NCBI GenBank assembly: GCA_016866935.1
Contig: VGKS01000005.1
Span: 1 to 37,460 of the forward strand
Source of the DNA: Candidatus Pacearchaeota archaeon
GTDB lineage: Archaea > Nanobdellota > Nanobdellia > Pacearchaeales > GW2011-AR1
Direction: 5' to 3'
DNA: 37,460 bases
Positions 1-6,277 of this stretch are shown piece by piece. Positions within the stretch are counted from its first letter, which is position 1, and each line of letters starts with the position of its first letter. Position numbers and translations under genes: made by a program. The notes under the pieces were generated by a model. It was not told the origin of the DNA and made no database searches. It saw nothing but the letters and a program-made list of their open reading frames with translations.

Positions 1-9
1 ATAATCTTA

Positions 10-19
10 TTTTTATACT
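10..19 (+). promoter_or_regulatory. Probable TATA box for pyrB
   Basis: An AT-rich TATA-like stretch (tttttatact) lies about 25 bases before the pyrB ATG. That spacing is what a leaderless archaeal transcript would need. Assignment is by position and composition only. Confidence 0.4.
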
Positions 20-41
20 CTAAAAGATATATTTTATTTTG

Positions 42-953
42 ATGGAGCATTTTATTGAATCCCAACAACTTACTCCTGAAATCATATTTGACATATTTTC
101 TCGCGCTGATGAATTTAGAAAGGATAAAATTTATGATCCTATTTTGAGGGGCAAAGTTTTAGCTACTCTTTTTTATGAGCCTTCAACAAGAACTCGCCTC
201 AGTTTTGAAACTGCTATGCTTCGTTTAGGGGGAAGTGTTGTTACAACTGAAAATGCTCGCGAATTTTCTAGTGCTGTGAAAGGAGAAACATTACAAGATT
301 CTATTCGCGTTGTATCAAATTATGCTGATTGTATTGTAATGAGGCATTATGAAGAAGGAATGGCTAAAATTGCTTCTGAAATAAGCAAGGTTCCAGTAAT
401 AAATGCAGGAGATGGCAAAGGACAACATCCTACTCAAGCATTACTTGATTTGTATACTATTTGGAAAGAAACTGGGAGACTTACTAACTTGAAGATTGCT
501 ATTGTTGGAGATTTGGCTTCTGGAAGAACTGCACGTTCTTTATGCTACCTTTTAGGCAAATTTCCTGGGAATGAAATAATATTTTTATCTCCTGAACACT
601 TAAAGATGAAACAAGATATCAAAGAATATCTTTCTCGCCATGGAGTTTCATATAGGGAGGAAAAAAACTTGGATGAAGTTTTACCTAATGTAGATATTGT
701 TTATATGACAAGAATCCAGAAAGAAAGAATTACTCTTGATGAATATAACTCTGCACGTGGAAAATATACCATTAATCAAAACAATTTTAATTTACTTAAT
801 AAAAACGCTAGAATTTTACATCCTCTTCCAAAGATAGACGAAATTGTTTTACCTCTTGAAACTGAAGAAAAAGATGATCGGGTAGCTTATTTTCGGCAAG
901 CCGAAAACGGTTTGTATATTAGAATGGCTTTGCTTGTGCATTTAATGATGTAA
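42..953 (+). CDS. pyrB: Aspartate carbamoyltransferase catalytic chain
   Basis: Catalyses carbamoyl phosphate + L-aspartate to N-carbamoyl-aspartate, the committed step of pyrimidine synthesis in the cytoplasm. The carbamoyl-phosphate-binding signature STRTRLSFE is present near residue 50, the HPTQALLDLYT motif near residue 130, and the aspartate-site HPLPKIDEI near residue 265. At 303 residues it has the usual length for the catalytic chain. The track starts at a TTG at 39, but the ATG one codon later is the better start. No regulatory chain (pyrI) gene is visible next to it, so allosteric control cannot be judged. The gene converges on the small minus-strand gene that follows. Confidence 0.96.
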   Translation: MEHFIESQQLTPEIIFDIFSRADEFRKDKIYDPILRGKVLATLFYEPSTRTRLSFETAMLRLGGSVVTTENAREFSSAVKGETLQDSIRVVSNYADCIVMRHYEEGMAKIASEISKVPVINAGDGKGQHPTQALLDLYTIWKETGRLTNLKIAIVGDLASGRTARSLCYLLGKFPGNEIIFLSPEHLKMKQDIKEYLSRHGVSYREEKNLDEVLPNVDIVYMTRIQKERITLDEYNSARGKYTINQNNFNLLNKNARILHPLPKIDEIVLPLETEEKDDRVAYFRQAENGLYIRMALLVHLMM

Positions 954-959
954 CTAAAA

Positions 960-1220
960 TTATTCAAATAATTCAAGATATGTTCCTAAAAGCTGTAGAT
1001 AACTTAAAGTAGTCGGATTTTGTGAGGCTATAGACATTAAACCATGAAGTTCTGCTCTGTAATCTTTTGCCTCTTCTAGTTGTAAAGACTCATCTAGTCC
1101 GAGAAAACTTTGTGAAGTTAAATAATCTAGCGCTCTAACTGCTTGTTCGCGTACATCTAATGAGCCTGAAAACCTAAATCTTGAATCTCGAGTCATGGGG
1201 TTTTGTGAGAAAAATTTCAT
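960..1220 (-). CDS. Small hypothetical protein, 86 aa
   Basis: I do not recognise a family. The protein is soluble-looking and mostly helical in composition (a DYLTSQSFLGLDESLQLEEAK stretch and a Leu-rich C-terminus), without membrane segments or Cys. It ends 6 bases from the pyrB stop on the opposite strand. Its 5' side holds an AT-rich region (ttataaaact, about 1220-1230) that could be a promoter. The clean ORF between two convincing transcription units and the ATG start make a real gene likely. Confidence 0.6.
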   Translation of the reverse strand: MKFFSQNPMTRDSRFRFSGSLDVREQAVRALDYLTSQSFLGLDESLQLEEAKDYRAELHGLMSIASQNPTTLSYLQLLGTYLELFE

Positions 1221-1308
1221 TTATAAAACTATATCTTTTAATAATCCTAGAAGCTTTTATTCAAAGTTAATTGAAGATAACATGCATAAACCTTGCTTAA
1301 GAGTAAGG

Positions 1309-1318
1309 TTTATATACT
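1309..1318 (+). promoter_or_regulatory. Likely 16S rRNA promoter TATA box
   Basis: The sequence tttatatact is a strong archaeal TATA box, about 30 bases before the outer strand of the 16S processing stem at 1347. A 7-bp inverted repeat (aaacctt/aaggttt) overlaps its upstream edge. No other good promoter is seen between the minus-strand gene and the 16S gene. Confidence 0.6.
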
Positions 1319-1339
1319 ATATTTTGGAACACATGTCAT

Positions 1340-1653
1340 TAAGATGGAACACGTCGTGAGTGTCTTACGTTATATAGTCGAGGTTCATCTCTCGGCAATT
1401 GCAAAGTAAGATATGATGTATGCAATCGGTTAATTAGTATTTCAAACAAATGCTTTATTTTTTGGAGCGAGTGCGAACGAACATTTTGTAAAAAAGATGT
1501 TCAATATTTTTCATAATAATAATTAATGCAATCTTGCCAGTGCATACGAGATCGATAAGATTTTCAAAACTCAAATTTCAACTTACAAGAAGAAATTTGA
1601 GACCTAGAAAACATCAGTTTTCTAGTTCATAAAAATTCTAACGAATTTTTAGA
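1340..1653 (+). other. 16S rRNA 5' leader with processing-stem strands
   Basis: This 300-base stretch has no gene. It is the transcribed leader of 16S. Two segments pair with the 3' flank of 16S: gaacacgtc at 1347-1355 with gacgtgttc at 3965-3973, and gtatgcaatcgg at 1418-1429 with ccgattgcgtac at 3952-3963 (one G-U). The rest of the leader can fold into local hairpins such as cgag...ctcg near 1380 and aaatttga...tcaaattt-type pairs near 1575-1605. A bulge-helix-bulge cut site for the splicing endonuclease is expected in such a stem, but I did not define one. Confidence 0.7.
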
Positions 1654-3136
1654 AATCCAGTTGATCCCGCTGGCGGTTGCGGCTATCTGGTTTGACTTAG
1701 ACATGCAAGTCTTCCGAAAGGAGGCGAACTGCTCAGTAACACGTAGATAACCTGCCCTATTGCCCTTGATACCCTCGGGAAACTGAGACTAAGAAAGGAT
1801 AGGCGCCGACTACTGGAATGTGTTGGCGCTCAAAATTTGCAATAGATTGGGTCTGCGGTGGATTAGGTTGTTGGCGGGGTAAAGGCCCACCAAGCCGATG
1901 ATCCATACGGGCTTTTAGCGAAGGGGCCCGGAGAGGGAGTCTGAGACACTACTCCCAGCCCTACGGGGTGCAGCAGTCGGGTATTTTCTGCAATGTACGA
2001 AAGTATGACAGGGCGAGCCAGAGTGATTCTCTATATTTGAGAATCTTTTGTGACATGTAAATAGTGTTACGAATAAGGACCGGGCAAGACTGGTGCCAGT
2101 CGCCGCGGTAATCCCAGCGGTCCAAGTCGCAACCACAATTATTGGGTCTAAAACATCCGTAGCTTGCTTAGAAAGTCTCTTGTGAAATCCGGCCTCTTAA
2201 GGGTCGAAGAGCAAGAGATACTTCTTGGCTAGAGACCGGGAGAGGTAAGAAGTATGGTCGGGGTACCGGTAAAATGGGTTGATCCCGTCTAGACTAACAA
2301 CAGCGAAGGCATCTTACCAGCACGGATCTGACAGTAAGGGATGAAGGCTAGGGGCGCAAAAGGGATTAGATACCCCTGTAGTCCTAGCAGTAAACACTGC
2401 ACACTAAACATTGGGGCCTCTTCGAGAGGTTTCAGTGCTGTAGCGAAGGCGTAGAGTGTGCTACCTGGGAAGTATAGTCGCAAGACCGAAACTTAAAGGA
2501 ATAGGCGGGGGAGTACTACAACGAGTGACGCGTACGGTTCAATTAGATTCTACACCGTGAACCTCACCAGAGCCGACAGCAGAATGAAGGTCAGTCTGAA
2601 GGGCTTACCTGACACGCTGAGAGGAGATGCATGGCCGACGTCAGCCTGTGTCGTGAGATGACCTGTTAAATCAGGTAACAGGCGAGACCCATATGTATAT
2701 TTAATTTTCAATATACAGACTGCCTTGGCAACAAGGAGGAAGGTGTGGGCTACGTTAGGTGAGTACGTCCCAAATGCTCTGGGCTACACGCGCGCGGCAA
2801 TGCTGCACTCAAAGGGTCGCAACGCCGAAAGGCGAAGCTAATCTCATAAACTGCAGCTTAGTTCAGATTGGGGGTTGCAACTCACCCCCATGACGCTGGA
2901 ATTCGTAGTAATCGGGCGTTAGCAACACCCGGTGAATATGTCAATGCTCCTTGCACTCACCGAAATAAATGTGCTTGGCAGCTTATTTTTCTAGAAAGTG
3001 AAAATCTTTCAGTTATCTTTCAACCAAATGTGCAGAAAGATAATTTAGCCAACAACGCAGGCGTAATTTGGTAACAAATACGCTGGAGGGCGTGAGGCAA
3101 AATTCAGCCAGTAACCTGTAAGGGTTTCCACAACGA

Positions 3137-3162
3137 TATCTACAACGGGTCGGTGGTAGATA
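3137..3162 (+). other. Intron hairpin whose loop matches the exon junction (guide-like)
   Basis: A perfect 7-bp stem tatctac/gtagata holds a 12-base loop, aacgggtcggtg. Read antisense, the loop matches the ligated exon junction caccg|cccgt with one extra U in the middle. The acggg half fits a P10 pairing with the 3' exon, and the cggtg(g) half fits P1 pairing with the 5' exon. This is the layout of a group I internal guide sequence, although it lies about 180 bases from the 5' splice site. Confidence 0.55.
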
Positions 3163-3306
3163 GAAGTTAATAGGGACGAGACTTGGATGAATGAAACAGA
3201 ATTGTAAGTGACCCAAGGAGATCCTAACTACTTTAGAATTAAAAACAAAGTATATTAGGAAGTCAGCTTAGTTCATAGTACCTTAAAGGGAAGGAACTAA
3301 ACCTTA

Positions 3307-3756
3307 ATGCTAAATCCGGAATATGTAATTGGCTTAGTAGATGGTGAAGGATCATTTTACGTTAGAGTAAATGAAGATCCTAAACGAAGAAATAAGACTG
3401 AGTTTAAATTCAGTGTTAAACTTCGACACCATGATAAAGAGATTCTTGATAATCTAAAACAATTTTTTAATTGTGGCAATGTATATCTACAAAAAGATTC
3501 GAGGCCCAATCATACAGATTGTTACAGATTTGAAGTTAATAAGAAAGAAGATATTTTTAACAAAATAATTCCTTTTTTTGAAAAGAATCCTCCTAAGATA
3601 CAAAGCCGAAAGAGAGATTTTGAATTGTTTAAGCAAATTTCAAAGTTATCTCAAGAAAGTATTCTTGATAAAGAGAAAATTAAATCTCTAAAAAAAGAAA
3701 TGCATTGGGGGCTCGCAGTATACGGGAAATCCGTTCGTACTGTGGGGAACCAGTAA
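3307..3756 (+). CDS. LAGLIDADG homing endonuclease, intron-encoded
   Basis: A 149-residue protein with a single LAGLIDADG-type motif near the N-terminus (VIGLVDGEGSFYV, residues 7-19). Single-motif members work as homodimers that cut the intronless allele and so spread the intron; this one presumably targets the uninterrupted 16S site at 1401/1402. The family fold appears complete up to about residue 132 (KIKSLKKEMH, the usual C-terminal helix). The last 17 residues are encoded by the structured intron RNA behind it, including a GAAA-tetraloop hairpin, and look like read-through rather than domain. The ORF is intact, which suggests recent or continuing activity. It follows an ATG just after a hairpin (ttagttc...gaactaa). 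Confidence 0.92.
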   Translation: MLNPEYVIGLVDGEGSFYVRVNEDPKRRNKTEFKFSVKLRHHDKEILDNLKQFFNCGNVYLQKDSRPNHTDCYRFEVNKKEDIFNKIIPFFEKNPPKIQSRKRDFELFKQISKLSQESILDKEKIKSLKKEMHWGLAVYGKSVRTVGNQ

Positions 3757-3939
3757 CTCTAAGACGAAATAGAGTGAAAAGGAAATGCCCGTCAAACCAA
3801 CCGAGTTATGCATTGATGAGGCCCGTTAGGGACGAGTCTTTGTATGTCGAGGTAGGTTAAGTCGTCACAAGGTATCCGTAGGGGAACCTGCGGATGGATC
3901 ACCTCCTAAATTTATTACAAATTGATTAAAGTTATATTG

Positions 3940-3994
3940 ATTACTGGTTTGCCGATTGCGTACTGACGTGTTCTATCTTTATTTTTTTAGATAG
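3940..3994 (+). other. 16S 3' processing-stem strand and possible terminator
   Basis: Bases 3952-3963 and 3965-3973 pair with the 16S leader (1418-1429 and 1347-1355), closing a processing stem around 16S. Just after it, ctatct...agatag with a T-rich loop (3973-3994) could be the end of the transcript. Confidence 0.6.
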
Positions 3995-4024
3995 TTTTAT
4001 AAAAGATTGTTTTTGATATTTTTC

Positions 4025-4318
4025 ATGGTAAGACGAAATGGAAACCATTTAGAAACTGTAACGTCTGAAGGCATTTATTCTTTTAGAATGGTTCCTCATG
4101 TAGATGGAGGGTTTGATATTTCAGGAGATAACTATAGAGTAGATTGGGAAATTAGGCCTCAAGAATTATCAGACATTCCGCGGCCCATTAGACTTAAAAT
4201 GTTTAATGAAGCAATATTGGCTGGACAAGAATTTAAAAGAAGATACAGTGTAAAATCGACTGTTATTTATGTTAGTGCTAGTGATTTCTCAAATCTTGTT
4301 CGTACTGTAGCAGAATAA
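4025..4318 (+). CDS. Small hypothetical protein, 97 aa
   Basis: I do not recognise a family. The track starts at TTG 4007, but the ATG at 4025 (MVRRNGNHLETVT...) is more likely because the extra residues are encoded by T-rich DNA that looks like a promoter or terminator. The protein is soluble-looking, with alternating strand-like segments (IYSFRMVPHVDGGFDISGD) and a helical C-terminal half. It is the first gene after the 16S unit and may have its own promoter (tttataaaag at about 3995-4004). Confidence 0.65.
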   Translation: MVRRNGNHLETVTSEGIYSFRMVPHVDGGFDISGDNYRVDWEIRPQELSDIPRPIRLKMFNEAILAGQEFKRRYSVKSTVIYVSASDFSNLVRTVAE

Positions 4319-4347
4319 TTTTTAAATAACAATCTGCATTAAAATTT

Positions 4348-4557
4348 ATGGAAAAGAGGAAACATGTTTTCTGGGAGCTGATGCTTATTATTGGCTCTGT
4401 ATTTGTTTTCAGAAGCCTTTGGATTTTGATGGATAGAATTGATCTTTTTAATTCTGGAAAGAGCCTTATCATATTCTTCTTTGTAGGAGTTGTGCTTACA
4501 GGTATAGGGTTTTACAAGATAGTACATTCCGACAAGGGCTGGGGAAAAAGACATTAG
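4348..4557 (+). CDS. Small membrane protein with two TM segments, 69 aa
   Basis: Two hydrophobic stretches (residues about 8-26 and 38-57) separated by a charged loop, with a basic C-terminus (GWGKRH). No family recognised. It lies 30 bases after the previous gene in the same direction and its end overlaps the converging phosphatase gene by 4 bases. ORFs in two other frames over this stretch are shadows; this frame has the membrane-protein pattern and an ATG start. Confidence 0.6.
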   Translation: MEKRKHVFWELMLIIGSVFVFRSLWILMDRIDLFNSGKSLIIFFFVGVVLTGIGFYKIVHSDKGWGKRH

Positions 4558-5081
4558 CTTTCTAGATGCTTTTTGCATGCAATTAGTTTGATTTCATATT
4601 TATTCTTTATTTTTTCTACAATACTGACGCAGGTATTTCCATATTTATGACTATAATCTTTGACAATTTTTCCGCCTTCTTCTTTACTTCCTGTTGTGAG
4701 TGCTAATAAAGTCAAACAAACAGAACCATGAGCAACTATAATCGCATTTTTACCAAATTTCTCTATTTCTTTAAAGGATTCACTACATCTTGAGATAAAA
4801 TCTTTTAGAGATTCATCATTAATATCATCTATGAGTCTAGAGTCATATTTAATCTCAACATTATGAAACTTGTTTATTTCTTGCGCTGTTTCTTTTGCTC
4901 TTTGTAATGTAGAACAAAAAATAATTTCTATTTTTTCATTTTTTAATCTTTCTGCAACAGCCCTTGCTTGAATTAATCCCTTTTCTGTTATGGGGGTATC
5001 TGACCATTCATCTTTGTTAGCCTGGCTCATATTTTTAGAATTGGCTAAAGATTCTGCGTGCCTTACAATTATTAGATTCAT
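4554..5081 (-). CDS. Histidine phosphatase (phosphoglycerate mutase-like) family protein
   Basis: The N-terminal RHAES motif (residues 7-11, RHG in most members) holds the histidine that is phosphorylated during catalysis. The second conserved histidine is in VAHGSVCLTLLAL (about residue 137). The 175-residue length fits the compact branch of the family, which includes phosphoglycerate mutases, alpha-ribazole phosphatases and broad phosphatases; the substrate cannot be read from the sequence. The Gly of the RHG signature is replaced by Ala. The gene lies just downstream of tRNA-Ala on the same strand. Confidence 0.88.
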   Translation of the reverse strand: MNLIIVRHAESLANSKNMSQANKDEWSDTPITEKGLIQARAVAERLKNEKIEIIFCSTLQRAKETAQEINKFHNVEIKYDSRLIDDINDESLKDFISRCSESFKEIEKFGKNAIIVAHGSVCLTLLALTTGSKEEGGKIVKDYSHKYGNTCVSIVEKIKNKYEIKLIACKKHLES

Positions 5082-5091
5082 GAATGTGAAA

Positions 5092-5162
5092 TGGACTCGC
5101 CGAGGATCGAACTCGGGACCCCCCGGTGCAAGCGGGGCGTTTTACCACTAGACTACGAGCCC
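5092..5162 (-). tRNA. tRNA-Ala (anticodon UGC)
   Basis: On the minus strand the sequence folds as a cloverleaf: acceptor GGGCTCG/CGAGTCC with the G3-U70 wobble that marks alanine tRNAs, anticodon loop CTTGCAC (UGC), T-loop GTTCGATCC and discriminator A. CCA is not encoded. There is no intron. In many archaea this tRNA lies between 16S and 23S in the rRNA operon; here it lies between the two rRNA genes but on the opposite strand. Confidence 0.95.
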
Positions 5163-5214
5163 ATTAAAACAACTTAAAGAAGATGATTTTTAAGTCTATC
5201 TAAAATATGAAATC

Positions 5215-5445
5215 TTACCTGTGAGACTTTTTATTTTCAAGCATTATATACTCGAGTAAACGTTCTACACCTTCATTTACCTCATCTAAATAAGCCATTG
5301 CAAGACCCCATCTAAAAGTTGCTATCTGATGAGATTCCCTACGCTCTTGTAATGTTGAAGGTGTTTTTCGCTCATCATTTTTAAAAATCAATTCTACAAC
5401 AGGATGTAACCTGTAACTTCCAAGTGACGCTTCGTAATCTACCAT
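5215..5445 (-). CDS. Small hypothetical protein, 76 aa
   Basis: No family recognised. It is soluble, with a helical C-terminal half (QIATFRWGLAMAYLDEVNEGVERLLEYIML). It ends about 50 bases before tRNA-Ala on the same strand and begins next to a likely promoter shared with the divergent gene at 5533. Confidence 0.6.
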   Translation of the reverse strand: MVDYEASLGSYRLHPVVELIFKNDERKTPSTLQERRESHQIATFRWGLAMAYLDEVNEGVERLLEYIMLENKKSHR

Positions 5446-5532
5446 TGTTCTAATATTTTTGAATGGTTTTTAAACCTTGACATTTTCATTTTTTTAGAAT
5501 AATTTTAAATATGATTGTTACTTACTTTTATC

Positions 5533-5877
5533 ATGAGTAAAACTCAAACAGGGTTAACTTTTATTGCTCTTTTTTCTTTAGGAGTTACGGGTATACTTAA
5601 TTATCAAAGTAAAGGTCTGGATTTGGCCGCGAGACTATATGGTAAAGCAGCTGGAAATGATGGTGTGCTGCAAATCGAAGAGAAGGGAAGATTATTATCA
5701 GGTCTTGGGCTTGATGCAAAAATTGCTGATGAAGGATCTCTTTTAATAAGACCTTCGGAAAAAAGTGAAAGATTAGATTTGTATATTGTTAGAGGAAGTT
5801 CTTCAGAGTCAGCATATAGAAAAATTGGAGAAGTAGAATTTAAAATTGCTGAAAGATATTTGTTGAATGACGAATAA
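5533..5877 (+). CDS. Hypothetical membrane-anchored protein, 114 aa
   Basis: The track starts at TTG 5515; the ATG at 5533 (MSKTQTGLTF...) gives a normal N-terminus with a hydrophobic segment (residues about 7-23) that may be a signal anchor. The rest is soluble and mixed alpha/beta (LYIVRGSSSESAYRKIGEVEFKI). No family recognised. The TATA-like attttaaata at 5501-5510 is placed correctly for this start. Confidence 0.65.
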   Translation: MSKTQTGLTFIALFSLGVTGILNYQSKGLDLAARLYGKAAGNDGVLQIEEKGRLLSGLGLDAKIADEGSLLIRPSEKSERLDLYIVRGSSSESAYRKIGEVEFKIAERYLLNDE

Positions 5878-5902
5878 TTTCTCGAAAACTTTATGGCGAA
5901 AG

Positions 5903-5912
5903 CTTTTTAAAG
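5903..5912 (+). promoter_or_regulatory. Likely 23S rRNA promoter TATA box
   Basis: The sequence ctttttaaag, preceded by a purine-rich cgaaag that fits a BRE, stands in the gap between the last protein gene and the 23S leader. It gives 23S its own transcription start, separate from 16S. Confidence 0.55.
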
Positions 5913-5934
5913 ACATTATCGCTGGAGTTGTTTA

Positions 5935-6277
5935 GATGTTACGCTACCAAAGATTACACTTACTTGCCGGAGAGTTAGTCGACGGTATTTAAGATAACTT
6001 TCTAGCGCATCATCACTCATAGGGTGCGCAATCATTGGTTGCGTTATCTTGCAGAGTTGATATTCAATGACGCGCGTACGCAGGAAAACACAGAAAATAA
6101 GAGAAATTTTATTTTCTGTGCGATCGACATGCTGACTGATAAAGGAAGCATGATCGACGCAAGCAAATCTAATTCCTAATAGGAAAAATTTGTGAGTTTA
6201 GAAGAATACTACAACGTATTTTTTATATAAAATTCTGATTGAAACTGAAAAATTTCGACACAATTAATTTTGTGTTT
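5935..6277 (+). other. 23S rRNA 5' leader with three processing-stem strands
   Basis: There is no gene in this stretch. Three segments pair in order with the 3' flank of 23S: 6069-6087 (gacgcgcgtacgcaggaaa, 19/19) with 9579-9597, 6184-6200 (16/17) with 9554-9570, and 6229-6239 (11/11) with 9541-9551. Between the first two strands sit local hairpins, notably acagaaaataa...ttattttctgt. The 5' part (5985-6060) also holds nested inverted repeats (gataac...gttatc, gcgca...tgcgc). Confidence 0.8.

Larger units (their letters stand above)
2963..3787 (+). mobile_element. Probable group I intron in 16S, with homing endonuclease
   Basis: The exon sequence ends at ...cactcaccg (G1401) and resumes at cccgtcaaacc (C1402), leaving 825 inserted bases. 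Group I-like features in order: a guide-like loop complementary to both exons (3144-3155), an R-like element gagactt (3178-3184), a P8-like hairpin tcctaa...ttagga (3222-3260) with tacttt/aaagta inside, and the matching P7 strand aagtc (3260-3264), then a P9-like hairpin, the endonuclease ORF, and a GAAA-capped hairpin. The last intron base is G, as group I introns require. A bulge-helix-bulge is not supported: the intron start has nothing to pair with the C-rich 3' exon. The 5' exon ends in G or C rather than the usual U, which is the weak point. Confidence 0.75.
1654..3907 (+). rRNA. rrs: 16S ribosomal RNA, interrupted by an intron
   Basis: The gene begins at the archaeal-type 5' end (tccagttgatccc) and ends with the anti-Shine-Dalgarno ggatcacctcct. 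Landmarks include the 530 loop (gtgccagtcgccgcgg), the 690-800 region (attagatacccctgtagtcc) and the 1492/1493 decoding adenines (aagtcgtcacaagg). Exons are 1654-2962 and 3788-3907, about 1,429 nt together, which is normal for a small archaeal 16S. The intron sits between G1401 and C1402. Several near-universal bases are changed: C522 to U, U921 to A with A1396 to U (a paired swap), and A1499 to C. There is no tRNA-Ala or 23S directly behind it, so it is its own unit. Confidence 0.97.

Noticed and set aside
1915-2483. Minus-strand ORFs inside 16S
   Set aside because: They are antisense to conserved rRNA and have no protein-like features.
2868-3074. ORF of 68 aa across the 16S exon-intron boundary
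   Set aside because: It reads through conserved 16S sequence into the intron; composition and position show it is chance.
2963-3787. Bulge-helix-bulge intron in 16S
   Set aside because: The intron start (aaataaatg) cannot pair with the 3' exon start (cccgtc) as the 4-bp central helix would need; group I features fit better.
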